Origin: Rutidosis leptorrhynchoides
Taxonomy: Eukaryota; Streptophyta; Magnoliopsida; Asterales; Asteraceae
Assembly (NCBI RefSeq): GCF_046630445.1
Contig: NC_092333.1
Location: 180,976,501 to 181,040,500 of the forward strand
Reading direction: 5' to 3'
DNA: 64,000 nt
Below the pieces are notes generated by a model. The model was not told the origin of the DNA. It ran no database searches and was given only the letters and a program-made list of their open reading frames with translations. Shown in pieces: positions 48,565 through 60,064 of this stretch. Each line of letters opens with the position of its first letter. The stretch's first letter is position 1. The position numbers were made by a program, and so were the translations under genes.

Positions 48565-50551
48565 TGATAATGCTAAAAACGAACATATATTTCATAGCAT
48601 TATTCCTCAAGAAAGACAAGCTTTTAGTTGCAATTGTTCTATTTACAAGTGATATTCGTTTAAATAATAAAAGGTGAAGACAAAAGACAGATTCGACGAA
48701 TTGAAGACGCAAACGACCAAAAAAGCTCAAAAGTACAAAAGACAATAAAAAAGGTTCCAATTATTGATAAGAAACGTCTCGAAATTACAAGAGTACAAGA
48801 TTCAAAACGCAAAGTACAAGATATTAAATTGTACGCAAGGACGTTCGAAAATCCGGAACCGGGACCAGAGTCAACTCTTAACGCTCGACGCAACGGACTA
48901 AAAATTACAAGTTAACTATGTATATAAATATAATATAATATATAATTAATTATATTAATTATATATATATTATATTTATAAATAAAAACCGTCGGCAGAG
49001 AAAGACTCCAAAGGGACTGAGCTGTAAATTCATTCTCCGCGACTCGCGGAGTTTGAAGAGGATTTCACCGCGAGTCGCGGAGCCCCCAGTTTTGAAACTC
49101 CCTATAAAGCAAACCGAATTCTGATCATTTTCATCCATCTTTTTCTTCTTCTTCTCATACGTAAAATATATATATATATATATTTATAATTTATATTTTA
49201 ATTTTAATTATAATTCTAATAATAAGGGTATGTTAGCGAATATTGTAAGGGTGTAAGTCGAAACTCTGTCCGTGTAACGCTACGCTATTTTTAATCATTG
49301 TAAGTTATGTTCAACCTTTTTACATTAATGTCTCGTAGCTAAGTTATTATTATGCTTATTTAAAACGAAGTAATCATGATGTTGGGCTAATTACTAAAAT
49401 TGGGTAATTGGACTTTGTACCATAATTGGGGTTTGGACAAAAGAACGACACTTGTGGAAATTAGACTATGGGCTATTAATAGGCTTTATATTTGTTTAAC
49501 TAAATGATAGTTTGTTAATGTTAATATAAAGATTTACAATTGGGCGTCCTTATAAATTACCATATACACTCGATCGGACACGATGGGCGGGGTATTTATA
49601 TGTACGAATAATCGTTCATTTAACAAACACGGGAATGGATTAATAGCCACTAGAATAATTAAAACAGGGGTGAAATTACATTCAAGGGTAATTGGTGTAA
49701 TTGTTAACAAAGTAGTAAAACCTTGGTTTACACGCAGTCGATAACCTGGTGTATTCATTAAACAAAGTATTAAAACCTTGTTACAATTCGAATCCCCAAT
49801 TAGTTGGAATATTTAACTTCGGGTATAATAATAATTTGACGAGGACACTCGCACTTTATATTTATGACTGATGGACTGTTATGGACAAAAACCAGACGAA
49901 CATATTAAATAATCCAGGACAAAGGACAATTAACCCATGGGCATAAAACTAAAATCACCACGTCAAACATCATGATTACGGAAGTTTAAATAAGCATAAT
50001 TCTTTTATTTCATATTAATTTCCTTTATTTTATATTTAATTGCACTTCTAATTATCGCACTTTTATTTATTGTTATTTAATCGCACTTTTAATTATCGTA
50101 CTTTTTAATTATCGCAATTTTATTTTATCGCACTTTTATTGCAATTTCATTATCGTTATTTATTTTACGTTTTAAATTAAGTCTTTTATTTATTTAATAT
50201 TTTACATTAGGTTTTAACTGCGACTAAAGTTTTAAAATCGACAAACCGGTCATTAAACGGTAAAAACCCCCCTTTATAATAATAATATTACTTATATATA
50301 TGTATTTGTATTTTTATAAAAGTAAACTAATATAGCGTTAAGCTTTGTTTAAAGATTTCCCTGTGGAACGAACCGGACTTACTAAAAACTACACTACTGT
50401 ACGATTAGGTACACTGCCTATAAGTGTTGTAGCAAGGTTTAAGTATATCCATTCTCTAAATAAATAAATATCTTGTGTAAAATTGTATCGTATTTAATGG
50501 TGTTTCGTTGTAAACTTCAATAGTATTTTATACCCCTTAGCTTTGACATCA
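48565..50551 (+). repeat. 5' LTR of Athila B (1987 bp)
   Basis: TGATAATGC...TTTGACATCA. Collinear with the 3' LTR (61027-63010) and with the Athila A LTR. Contains the promoter block at 49035-49108 and reiterated 'tatcgcac' motifs near 50050-50140. Confidence 0.95.
49035..49108 (+). promoter_or_regulatory. Athila B 5' LTR promoter: paired palindromes and TATA box
   Basis: CTCCGCGACTCGCGGAG (49035-49051, 8-bp arms around one base) and CCGCGAGTCGCGG (49068-49080, 6-bp arms around one base). Their cores are reverse complements of each other and their centres are 31 bp apart. TATAAA follows at 49103-49108, 22 bp after the second palindrome. Each core has four CpG sites in AT-rich DNA. Same position as the unrelated palindromes of Athila A. 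Confidence 0.8.
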
Positions 50552-50559
50552 AGTATTTT

Positions 50560-50577
50560 TGGCGCCGCTGCCGGGGA
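50560..50577 (+). promoter_or_regulatory. Primer binding site of Athila B (tRNA-Asp type)
   Basis: TGGCGCCGCTGCCGGGGA, eight bases after the LTR. It agrees with the tRNA-Asp-type PBS known for Athila elements. Confidence 0.85.
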
Positions 50578-51945
50578 ACTATCTTAAAAGCCGGAAGCGC
50601 AACGCTAATATAAAAAAAAAAGATTTTTTATTTACTTTTATTAAAATTCGCTTTTGTAAAAATACGTTTTGAATATTCGAAAATATAAAAAGAAAAACAA
50701 AAATTTATATATTTTTAAGAGTTTGTTAAAAAGTTTTATAAGTTTCTTTATTTTTATTTTAGTTTATAAAAATATAAGTTTTATTTAAATATCTTTTATT
50801 TATATTAAAACAGAAAATTAGAAAACAAAAAAAAAAAAACGCGTAAATTAAAACTGCTCCAGAGTTGAATTTCTGAACCCCGCGACTCGCGGGGTTTGAT
50901 GCAATAAATACCGCGACTCGCGGAGACTTTCTGACAGGCAACAAAACCCTAATCCTGCATTTATTACGGATTATTATTAATTATTATTATTATTAACCCT
51001 AATAATTATTATTATTATAATTAAGTTTATTTTTAATTTAAGTTTTATTTAATTTATATTTTAGTTAAATTAGTTTAATTAAATTGTAAAATTAATAGTT
51101 TTATTAAATAAATAATATAAAAATAATATTTTTATAAAAATTGTAATTTTTACAACTTTTTGTATATTTTTATATTTTGTCCCTTTTTAATCGTTGTAGC
51201 GTAATATTTGTATTTTTCGCTCATATTTAAATTTTAAACTTAGTTTTTGCCATAGTTATTTTTACTCCTAGATTTTTAGGCTTTGCCGTAGAATTCCTTA
51301 AGTACTTTTTCTTTAGACTAAGATTTAGGTACTCTAGAATTTTGCGACGCCTTTTTAAATTTTAGTTTCTTTTTAAGTTATTTCCATTTGGGATTTAGTT
51401 TTTCCTGTAAGCTTTAATATTTTTAGACGACTTTTACCTATGTATCAATTATCATTCCAATTAGTAATTTCAATTTGCGATTATAATTTTAAGTTAGTTG
51501 TAGTAATAAGGTTAGGTTAGTCAAGTATTTTTAAGTTTTTATAAGTTTCTTTTATTTTTCCGTCACCTTTTATTTTTCAACCATTTTTCTTTTTCGACCT
51601 TTTTCCGACGAACTCTTTTTCTTTCTTATTTCTTGCTATTCTAGTTTTTAGGACATAGATTTTTATTCCTCTTCTTATCTAAATTTCTTAAAATTACGAA
51701 AATTTATTTTGAGTGGTTAAATTGATAGACATCAAAATTTTCTGGTTCGTAGTAATAGTTGGATTTGTACGTGGACCGGGTTATTGGAGCCAAACAGTCC
51801 TCAATTATATTGAGACCAAACGAATCCTGCCCCTCTGCTGCATCTTTTGGCTATTCGAAACGTGGGCAAAATCAGAAAAGTCTATTGGTTGGATAACTTA
51901 TTATAATTTTTCTTTCCTTTTTAAAACTAATAGGATATTCAGTGA
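50578..51945 (+). other. Untranslated leader of Athila B
   Basis: AT-rich, about 1.37 kb, with no ATG-initiated gene of note; the frame at 51713-51994 lacks an ATG start. A donor-like GTAAGC at 51407 and an acceptor-like 'aaaactaatAG' ending at 51933, 12 nt before the gag ATG, could delimit a leader intron. The palindrome pair at 50876-50923 lies upstream of that interval. Confidence 0.5.
50876..50923 (+). promoter_or_regulatory. Paired palindromes in the Athila B leader
   Basis: A 21-nt palindrome with 10-nt arms (50876-50896, core CCGCGACTCGCGG) and a second copy of the core at 50911-50923. Centres are 31 bp apart. The core is the one used in the LTRs of the same element, here with both copies in the same orientation. 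Confidence 0.8.
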
Positions 51946-54900
51946 ATGCACCGAGCAAGACGTTCACCACCTTTTGTACGTTCACCACCTGTAACTAGAT
52001 CAAGACATTTAGCAAATATAACCGCCGTTGATTTTTCTTTAGAATCGTCATCCAGTAGACCAAGTACTTCAGTTCAAATTTCCGATAATCCATTTTTTGA
52101 ACCCGACCTCACAATTGAGAATCCGGAAAATATTCAGGAACGGTTCGTAGATCCTGAACCATTAAACTTTCCTCCGGAACCACCAATTATTCAAACAGAG
52201 ATTGTTGAGGAACGAACCATTAAATCAGAATCCTCTAGTGATTCCGATTCAACAAATTCAATTATGGAGAATCTGGAACCTTTAAGTATGGAAGACCGAA
52301 TGAGAGTTAAACGCACTGGCCAAGGTCACGCAATTACTCATCCAGACATTAATGCGCCAGATTATGAAATCAAAGGACAAATTCTACACATGGTGACTAA
52401 TCAATGCCAATTTAGTGGTGCGCCGAAGGAAGATCCAAATGAACATCTACGTACCTTTAATAGGATCTGCACACTATTTAAAATACGAGAAGTGGAGGAT
52501 GAACAGATATATCTCATGTTATTTCCCTGGACTTTAAAGGGAGAAGCCAAAGATTGGTTAGAATCATTACCTGAAGGGGCGATTGATACATGGGATGTTT
52601 TAGTTGACAAATTTCTTAAACAATTCTTTCCTGCATCTAAAGCCGTAAGACTTCAAGCAGAAATTGTTACGTTTACACAGAAACCAAATGAAACTCTATA
52701 TGAGGCGTGGACTAGATATGGAAAGTTGTTAAGAGGATGTCCGCAACATGGTTTAGACACCTGTCAAATAGTACAAATATTCTACCAAGGATGCGACATC
52801 ACTACAAGAAAAGACATAGATATAGCAGCTGGTGGTTCTATTATGAAGAAAACCGAAACTGATGCTTACAAAATTATTGATAATACTGCTTCCCACTCAC
52901 ATGAGTGGCACCAAGAAAAAGATATCGTTAGATCATCTAAAGCAGCTAGAGCCTATTCTAGCCATGACTTAGATTCCATTTCCGCAAAGATAGATGATGT
53001 GGAGAGACGAATGGAAAAGATGACTAAGGATATTCACTCAATACGAATTAGTTGTGAGCAGTGTGGAGGACCACATTTGACAAAAGATTGTCTCAGTATT
53101 GAATTAACAATGGAACAAAGAGAGAATATTTCATACATAAACCAAAGGCCTGGAAATAATTATCAGAATAATTATCAACCGCCAAGACCGATTTACAATC
53201 AAAACCAGAATTATAACCGAAATATTCCATACAACAACCAACAAGGTCCTAGCAATCAACAAGTATCCAATAATACTTATAATCAGCAAAGACCTAATTT
53301 TCAAAACAAACCACCACAACAAACCGATGATAAAAAGCCAAATTTAGAAGATATGATGACAAAGCTAGTTGAAACTCAAACACAGTTTTTCACATCTCAG
53401 AAACAAACCAATGAACAAAATGCTCAAGCATTTAGAAATCAACAAGCTTCTATTCAAAATCTGGAACAAGAAGTGAGTAACCTAGCAAGGTTAATAGGTG
53501 AAAGAAAACCGACAAGTCTACCTAGTGATACAAATGCTAACCCCCAGAGTGAAACAGCTAAAGCCATTACCACAAGAAGTGGCACAACACTTAAACCACC
53601 TGAAATACCTGTAACTTCTGATGAAACCATTCCTACTCCACAAGAACCACAACCTGATCAAGATAAGGAAAAAGAACAGGTAGTTGAAAAGGTTAATGAA
53701 GATAACACAGTTAAGGATAAACCTTATGTTAAACCATACCAACCATCACTTCCTTACCCGAGTAAAATGAAGAAAGAGAAACTTGAAGCCGAGCAATCCA
53801 AATTTTTGGATATGTTTAAACAGATAAATGTAAATCTTCCTTTCATTGATGTGATTTCAGGAATGCCTAGATATGCTAAATTCTTGAAAGATCTAATCTC
53901 AAATAGAAAGAAAATGGAAGAACTCTCGGCTGTTACTATGAATGCTAATTGTTCAGCAGTGCTGTTGAATAAGATACCAGAAAAACTATCTGATCCAGGA
54001 AGTTTCACAATTCCATGTTTTCTGGGTAGTCTTAGTTCAATAGAAGCATTGGCAGACTTAGGTGCTAGTATAAATCTAATGCCGTATTCACTATACGCTA
54101 AACTAGACCTTGGAGAATTAAAACCAACCAGAATAAGCATACAACTAGCCGATAGATCAATAAAATATCCTAGAGGGATAATGGAGAACATGCTAGTTAA
54201 AGTTGGTACTTTAGTATTTCCAGTAGATTTTGTTGTTCTGGACATGGAAGAAGATTCTCAAGTTCCTCTCATATTAGGAAGACCATTCTTAAACACGGCT
54301 AAAGCAATGATAGACGTGTTCGGTAAGAAACTGACCCTAAGTATAGAGGATGAGAGTGTTACCTTTTCAGTTGATAGAGCAATGCAACAACCACAATCTG
54401 CAGATGATACATGTTATTATATTCAAACTATAGATGCACATGCAGAATTATTAGAAGAATTTCCAGAATTACAAGGAACAGGAGAATGTTCTTTAGGAGA
54501 AGGTAATGAACCAATTGATGAAGCTGAAATGTTAGCTACACTTATAGCTAATGGATATGAACCAACAACAGAAGAAATTCAAATGCTAAAAGAAGAAGAC
54601 AGATATCGATACAAATCATCGATAGAAGAACCTCCGAAATTAGAGTTAAAGCCACTTCCAAACCATTTGGAATACGCTTATTTACATGGTGAATCTGAAT
54701 TACCTGTAATAATATCGTCTTCTCTTACTGAAAATGAGAAATCACAACTCATTTCTGTGTTGAAAGCTCATAAACCAGCCATTGCATGGAAGATTCATGA
54801 TATTAAAGGAATAAGTCCTTCGTATTGCACACATAAAATCTTTATGGAAGAAGGTCATAAAACGTATGTGCAACACCAACGAAGACTAAATCCTAATATG

Positions 54901-57549
54901 CAAGATGTAGTTAAGAAAGAGATTATTAAACTGCTAGATGCAGGTTTGATATATCCAATTTCTGATAGTCCATGGGTAAGCCCAGTTCAATGCGTGCCGA
55001 AGAAGGGTGGCATGACTGTCATTACAAATGAGAAAAATGAGCTTATTCCTACTAGGACAGTAACAGGATGGCGTGTATGTATTGATTATAGAAAATTAAA
55101 TGACGCCACCAGAAAAGATCACTTTCCCTTACCTTTCATAGATCAAATGTTGGAAAGATTAGCCGGAAATAGTTACTATTGTTTTCTAGATGGATTTTCC
55201 GGATATTTTCAAATTCCAATAGCACCCGAGGACCAAGAGAAAACCACATTCACGTGCCCTTATGGTACTTTTGCTTACAAACGCATGCCATTTGGACTTT
55301 GTAACGCCCCTGCAACCTTTCAAAGATGTATGATGGCGATTTTTCACGACATGATAGAAGAATGCATGGAAGTTTTCATGGATGACTTTTCAGTCTTCGG
55401 TGATACATTTGAATCATGTCTAGTTAATCTGGAACGAATGCTAATTAGATGCGAAAAATCAAATCTAGTACTTAATTGGGAGAAATGCCATTTCATGGTT
55501 AAAGAAGGCATCGTTCTTGGACATAAAATTTCAAAAGAAGGAATTGAAGTGGATAGAGCTAAAGTAGATGTAATTGCTAAACTTTCACATCCCACCAATG
55601 TTAGAGGAGTTAGGAGTTTTCTAGGGCATGCCGGTTTTTACCGACGTTTCATAAAAGATTTTTCTAAAATTGCCACTCCTATGAATAAACTCCTAGAAAA
55701 GGATGCTCCATTCATCTTTTCAGATGAGTGTATCAAATCTTTTAATATTCTTAAAGAGAAACTCACTAATGCGCCGATCATGATAACACCAAATTGGAAT
55801 CTACCATTTGAACTAATGTGCGATGCAAGTGATTTTGCAATGGGAGCCGTTTTAGGACAAAGGATTGAAAAACGATTTCAACCTATATATTATGCTAGTA
55901 AGACATTACAAGGAGCACAAACGAACTATACAACTACTGAAAAAGAACTCCTTGCTATTGTCTTTGCTTTTGACAAATTTCGATCATATCTCGTTCTAGC
56001 AAAAACGGTGGTCTATACCGACCATTCTGCTCTTAGATACCTATTTTCAAAACAAGATGCTAAACCAAGATTAATCCGTTGGATCTTACTCTTACAAGAG
56101 TTTGATATTGAAATCCGAGATAAAAGAGGAGCAGAAAATCTCGCCGCTGATCATCTTTCTCGTCTTGAAAATCCTGATTTAGAAGTTCTAAATGAATCGG
56201 CCATACAAGACAACTTTCCTGATGAATATCTATTGAAGATAGATTATAAAGAAATCCCATGGTTTGCAGACTATGCAAACTACTTAGTTTGTGGATTCCT
56301 TGAAAAAGGATTATCGTACCAAAGACGAAAGAAATTCTTCAGTGATATAAAACACTATTTTTGGGAAGATCCACATCTGTTTAAAAGTTGTCCCGATGGA
56401 ATAATACGCCGATGTGTATTTGGAGATGAAGCTAGTAAAATATTAAACCATTGTCACACAGGACCAACAGGAGGGCATTATGGGCCTCAACTAACAGCAA
56501 GAAAAGTTTATGAAGCTGGATTCTATTGGCCTATAATTTACAAAGACGCACACCTTCTTTGCAAATCCTGTGATGCTTGTCAAAGGGCCGGAAAAATAAG
56601 TCAACGTGATGAAATGCCACAAAATGTCATCCAAGTATGTGAAGTATTTGACATTTGGGGTATTAACTTTATGGGTCCATTTCCAAAATCTCATAATAAT
56701 CTATATATACTCGTAGCCATTGATTATGTATCTAAATGGGCGGAAGCACAAGCTCTCCCAACTAACGATGCACGAGTTGTAGTCAACTTTTTAAAACGTC
56801 TTTTTGCAAGGTTTGGAACACCGAAAGCTTTAATAAGTGATCGGGGAACTCATTTTTGTAATAATCAACTTGAGAAAGTTCTTAAAAGATATGGAGTAAC
56901 TCATAAAATCTCCACCGCATATCATCCACAAACAAGTGGACAAGTTGAAAATACCAACCGAGCTTTAAAACGTATTCTAGAGAAAACCGTAGGATCAAAT
57001 CCGAAGGAATGGTCCATTAAATTGGAGAATGCACTCTGGGCTTTTAGAACAGCCTACAAAACTCCAATTGGAACCACACCTTTTAGACTTGTTTATGGAA
57101 AAGCATGTCATCTTCCTGTAGAAATTGAACACAAAGCATTTTGGGCTTTGAAGACATGTAATCTTGATTTACATGAAGCTGGACGTCTACGATTAAGTCA
57201 ACTAAACGAATTAGAAGAATTAAGACATGAAGCATACGAAAATTCGTTAATCTATAAAGAAAGAACGAAGAAATGGCATGATAAAAGAATCAGAAGTTCA
57301 AAAGAATTTAAAGAAGGAGACAGAGTTCTTCTTTTCAATTCACGATTCAAGCTATTTCCTGGAAAATTGAAATCAAGATGGTCTGGACCATTCATAGTCA
57401 AAAGAGTTTTCCCATACGGAACGATAGAATTAATAAATTCAAATGGGATGGAATTTAAAGTTAATGGTCACAGAGTTAAACATTACATACATGGTCCGAT
57501 GGAAGTCGACAACGAAGTTAATCACAATTTTGACACCACAGCTAACTAA
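51946..57549 (+). CDS. Athila gag-pol polyprotein, full length (1867 residues)
   Basis: Single open frame from ATG 51946 to TAA 57547-57549. Gag domain is at about residues 150-290, and the zinc knuckle [13 protein letters not shown] at 370-382 has the Athila spacing. Aspartic protease has D704 in ADLGAS. RT is at about 950-1180 with FMDD at 1144-1147, and RNase H is at about 1290-1400. Integrase has zinc ligands including H1502, C1542 and C1545. The catalytic core shows D1632 and E1668 with 35 residues between. The first catalytic position, residue 1574, is Asn (AAC 56665-56667) in WGINFMGPF. Copy A has Asp there, and Asp is essential in DD(35)E integrases. So the polyprotein looks intact but integrase is probably dead, which suggests trans-mobilisation or a mutation after insertion. 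Confidence 0.93.
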   Translation: MHRARRSPPFVRSPPVTRSRHLANITAVDFSLESSSSRPSTSVQISDNPFFEPDLTIENPENIQERFVDPEPLNFPPEPPIIQTEIVEERTIKSESSSDSDSTNSIMENLEPLSMEDRMRVKRTGQGHAITHPDINAPDYEIKGQILHMVTNQCQFSGAPKEDPNEHLRTFNRICTLFKIREVEDEQIYLMLFPWTLKGEAKDWLESLPEGAIDTWDVLVDKFLKQFFPASKAVRLQAEIVTFTQKPNETLYEAWTRYGKLLRGCPQHGLDTCQIVQIFYQGCDITTRKDIDIAAGGSIMKKTETDAYKIIDNTASHSHEWHQEKDIVRSSKAARAYSSHDLDSISAKIDDVERRMEKMTKDIHSIRISCEQCGGPHLTKDCLSIELTMEQRENISYINQRPGNNYQNNYQPPRPIYNQNQNYNRNIPYNNQQGPSNQQVSNNTYNQQRPNFQNKPPQQTDDKKPNLEDMMTKLVETQTQFFTSQKQTNEQNAQAFRNQQASIQNLEQEVSNLARLIGERKPTSLPSDTNANPQSETAKAITTRSGTTLKPPEIPVTSDETIPTPQEPQPDQDKEKEQVVEKVNEDNTVKDKPYVKPYQPSLPYPSKMKKEKLEAEQSKFLDMFKQINVNLPFIDVISGMPRYAKFLKDLISNRKKMEELSAVTMNANCSAVLLNKIPEKLSDPGSFTIPCFLGSLSSIEALADLGASINLMPYSLYAKLDLGELKPTRISIQLADRSIKYPRGIMENMLVKVGTLVFPVDFVVLDMEEDSQVPLILGRPFLNTAKAMIDVFGKKLTLSIEDESVTFSVDRAMQQPQSADDTCYYIQTIDAHAELLEEFPELQGTGECSLGEGNEPIDEAEMLATLIANGYEPTTEEIQMLKEEDRYRYKSSIEEPPKLELKPLPNHLEYAYLHGESELPVIISSSLTENEKSQLISVLKAHKPAIAWKIHDIKGISPSYCTHKIFMEEGHKTYVQHQRRLNPNMQDVVKKEIIKLLDAGLIYPISDSPWVSPVQCVPKKGGMTVITNEKNELIPTRTVTGWRVCIDYRKLNDATRKDHFPLPFIDQMLERLAGNSYYCFLDGFSGYFQIPIAPEDQEKTTFTCPYGTFAYKRMPFGLCNAPATFQRCMMAIFHDMIEECMEVFMDDFSVFGDTFESCLVNLERMLIRCEKSNLVLNWEKCHFMVKEGIVLGHKISKEGIEVDRAKVDVIAKLSHPTNVRGVRSFLGHAGFYRRFIKDFSKIATPMNKLLEKDAPFIFSDECIKSFNILKEKLTNAPIMITPNWNLPFELMCDASDFAMGAVLGQRIEKRFQPIYYASKTLQGAQTNYTTTEKELLAIVFAFDKFRSYLVLAKTVVYTDHSALRYLFSKQDAKPRLIRWILLLQEFDIEIRDKRGAENLAADHLSRLENPDLEVLNESAIQDNFPDEYLLKIDYKEIPWFADYANYLVCGFLEKGLSYQRRKKFFSDIKHYFWEDPHLFKSCPDGIIRRCVFGDEASKILNHCHTGPTGGHYGPQLTARKVYEAGFYWPIIYKDAHLLCKSCDACQRAGKISQRDEMPQNVIQVCEVFDIWGINFMGPFPKSHNNLYILVAIDYVSKWAEAQALPTNDARVVVNFLKRLFARFGTPKALISDRGTHFCNNQLEKVLKRYGVTHKISTAYHPQTSGQVENTNRALKRILEKTVGSNPKEWSIKLENALWAFRTAYKTPIGTTPFRLVYGKACHLPVEIEHKAFWALKTCNLDLHEAGRLRLSQLNELEELRHEAYENSLIYKERTKKWHDKRIRSSKEFKEGDRVLLFNSRFKLFPGKLKSRWSGPFIVKRVFPYGTIELINSNGMEFKVNGHRVKHYIHGPMEVDNEVNHNFDTTAN

Positions 57550-57721
57550 GTGTGGGGAGAATCAAGTCTTTAAAGGATAATATGTATTTCTGTTAGAGTT
57601 AGATTTTCTGTTTTCGTGTAGTTCTCGAAAATGGAACCCGAATGGTCTTTCCCTAGCAGACCCTAAAGAACTAGTCTTCTCCCCTCATTCTGAATTTTTA
57701 TTTTTTTTAGGTTTTTACAAA
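57550..57721 (+). promoter_or_regulatory. Intergenic region with splice-acceptor candidate before the second ORF
   Basis: Starts 'gtgtggggagaatcaag' after pol and is strongly conserved with 12635-12799. It ends in a T-rich tract and AG (57709-57710), 11 nt before the ATG. A donor GTATGT follows the ORF at 58155. Confidence 0.45.
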
Positions 57722-58138
57722 ATGAAGACTGCCTGTGAACTAAACCATGGTATAATGCTACACGCTTTGATCACTAAACGTAATAATGACATACTACCGA
57801 GTGAAATAGTATCAGTAATCAGAGAAAGAATGGACGGAGTTAGAAAAGAATCCAGATGCGAAGATAATAAGTTACAATTTGGTAAAGGAAAATCAAAATC
57901 CGCAGCGAAAAGAAGAGCACGACACCTAGAAAGATGTCACAAATGCGGAAAATGGTCACATGGAGGTAAATGTTCAAATAATCAAACCTATTCAAATACC
58001 GAATTTGTTACTTTATGCAGAGACGGACCGTTCATATGTTTAGAAGAAAAGACACTGAATGCTCGAGGTTACGCCTATGTAGCTATGGAAAACCAATTAA
58101 ACCGACTATCTTATGAATGGGATAGATCATATAACTAA
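57722..58138 (+). CDS. Athila second ORF: 138-residue basic protein with variant zinc knuckle (copy B)
   Basis: Same length as copy A (12800-13216), about ten residue differences and no stops. It carries the same Lys/Arg-rich stretch (KSAAKRRARHLER), followed by CHKCGKWSHGGKC with C-x2-C-x4-H-x3-C spacing. The ending differs slightly (EWDRSYN here, ECDRSYH in A). Separate from gag-pol by 172 bp and framed by splice-site candidates. No membrane segment. A nucleic-acid-binding accessory role is inferred. Confidence 0.65.
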   Translation: MKTACELNHGIMLHALITKRNNDILPSEIVSVIRERMDGVRKESRCEDNKLQFGKGKSKSAAKRRARHLERCHKCGKWSHGGKCSNNQTYSNTEFVTLCRDGPFICLEEKTLNARGYAYVAMENQLNRLSYEWDRSYN

Positions 58139-59857
58139 GAAATCTATTTCACAGGTATGTCTGTACAGTTTTTATTTTTATTTTTATTTTTAACCTTTTG
58201 ATAATAAACGCTAATTTGTTCGCTATAAAGTATTAAATTGTTATTGAATAAAATTAGGTTTGGCGACCGAAATTATTGATATCATTCAAAAATTTATTAC
58301 ATCACTGCGAAATTTAACGTTTATTCTTAAGGTAAAAATATCTTTAATCAATCAACCCAAAATATTTCAAAAATTCGTCATGAGTTAAATTAGGTCTTGG
58401 AACCGAAATTACTTTACCGAAAAAAGGGGCGCATATTTTTGATAATATTTGATTGATTAAAGTGGGATAAAAAGCCAAAAAGATTTTTAATTTTATTTTT
58501 ACCATGTTTTTAAAATTAATATTTAAATCTTAAATTAATATTGTAAACTTTGTAAAAACAATATTTTTAAAATTGTAAATATTTGAAAAATTAATATAAG
58601 TTTGGTGTGAATTTATAATATGAATTTTTAAATTAAGTTTGGTGTGAATTTTTAATATGAATTTTTTAATTTTATGCATTTCAAATTTTAAGTTTGGTGT
58701 GAATTTTTAATATTAATTTTGAATTTTATATTTAAATTGTGTGAATTTAAAAACAAAAATTTACTTTATCTCATTAAGTTAAAAATATGATTTTTAAAAA
58801 TTCGTCGTGAGTTGAAGACTAGGTCTTTGAACCGAAATTGCTTTACCCGAGGGCGGGACGAGAAATTTTATTATCATTATTTTTAATCTTATTGATTTAA
58901 AGTATGCCAAAAAAATTAAAAAATCCAAAAATCTAAGCTTTTAAAACAATCGCTACAAAAAGACAAATTTTAAAATTTTGTCGAGGGACGGACTAGGGCA
59001 TCGTTCCGAAACGCCCTCATTCTTAAAAGAAACAAATTTTTAAAATTAATTAATATTTGTTTTATAAGTTAAAGGTTTTATAAATAAAAAAAATAGTATG
59101 TATATATTTGTTTGTAGTTTATCTTACAAGACAGGGTAAAACAACGCGTTTTCAAAGACTGGCATTAAGTTCAGCAAAAGCAAGTAATTTTGACGACAAG
59201 ATGCAAAATATGTGTGAAATAACAAACAAGACGGAATAAACAAATGACGTGCACCATTTATCATTCAACAAACAAACAACAATATGTTTGAAACTTTGGT
59301 AAAATTTAATCACTTTTCTACGCTTATCACCCTCAATAATTTAAATTGTTACTGATTTCTTGCAAATGAGGGCATTGCAAGATCTTAAGTGTGGGAAGGG
59401 GTTAAATTCTTTCGAATTTTAAAAATTTTTATTTTAAACACTTGGTTACCATTAAAAATACTAGTAACGCAGTAGTTGTATTAGAATCTAGTGCTCTCCG
59501 ATAACAAGGAACAGCCCTGGTCTTATATACTGACTACCCAATTCTAGTAAAATTTTTCAAAATTTTCAATTAAATGAACTAAAAATCATGTTTATACATA
59601 TTTATGAACGATAAAACTAGGTTTTAACACCGAAATTATTGTTACCTCAAAAAGGACATAAATTGAGAAACAAACCAAAATGTTAAAATTCATTTAAAAT
59701 GGAATAGATGACGATAAAAAGGAAAATAAAAGCCAAGTGTGGGAAAATTTACCAAGTTATCTTAAACATATGTCACATATATCTGTAACAAATAACTGAA
59801 AATACTTTTGCTTTGGACTAAACTAAACTATTTTTACCCGATGAAAGAAAAGAAGAG
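58139..59857 (+). other. Non-coding tract of Athila B, including the site of the missing Orf1 module
   Basis: No gene seen. The 'ggaaccgaaatt' units are at about 58250-58290, 58370-58440, 58800-58870, 58975-59030 and 59610-59660. The tandem repeat with core AAGTTTGGTGTGAATTT is at about 58596-58750. Near 59060-59110 the alignment jumps from the 14.2-kb region of copy A to its 16.8-kb region, so the Orf1 gene and its palindrome pair are absent. Confidence 0.65.
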
Positions 59858-60064
59858 ATGGATCTACACGATGAATCAATTCCATCATTAAAAGGAAGTA
59901 AAGTCTTCCGAAAAAGAAACGCGCTTCTTGATTTAGGTCATGAAGTTGTCGTCCAGACCAGCTGTAGGTTGACGAAAAATCTAGAAAAGTCATCACTAAA
60001 ATCGGTTGGAAATCCACGGACCTCAGCATTAAACAGGGTCGCCAAGTGGTCAGATTTATCCTAA
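59858..60064 (+). CDS. Small conserved Athila ORF (68 residues), unknown
   Basis: ATG-initiated, basic, no known motif, begins MDLHDESIPSLKGSK. Copy A keeps the same frame for 57 codons and then has a stop. By eye only about seven bases differ over about 210, more similar than neighbouring AT-rich DNA. Coding status uncertain; the conservation could reflect a cis-acting RNA or DNA element. Confidence 0.3.
   Translation: MDLHDESIPSLKGSKVFRKRNALLDLGHEVVVQTSCRLTKNLEKSSLKSVGNPRTSALNRVAKWSDLS

Noticed and set aside
51713..51994. 93-codon frame overlapping the start of Athila gag
   Set aside because: It starts at GTG with no ATG in frame; leader sequence of Athila, not a convincing upstream ORF.
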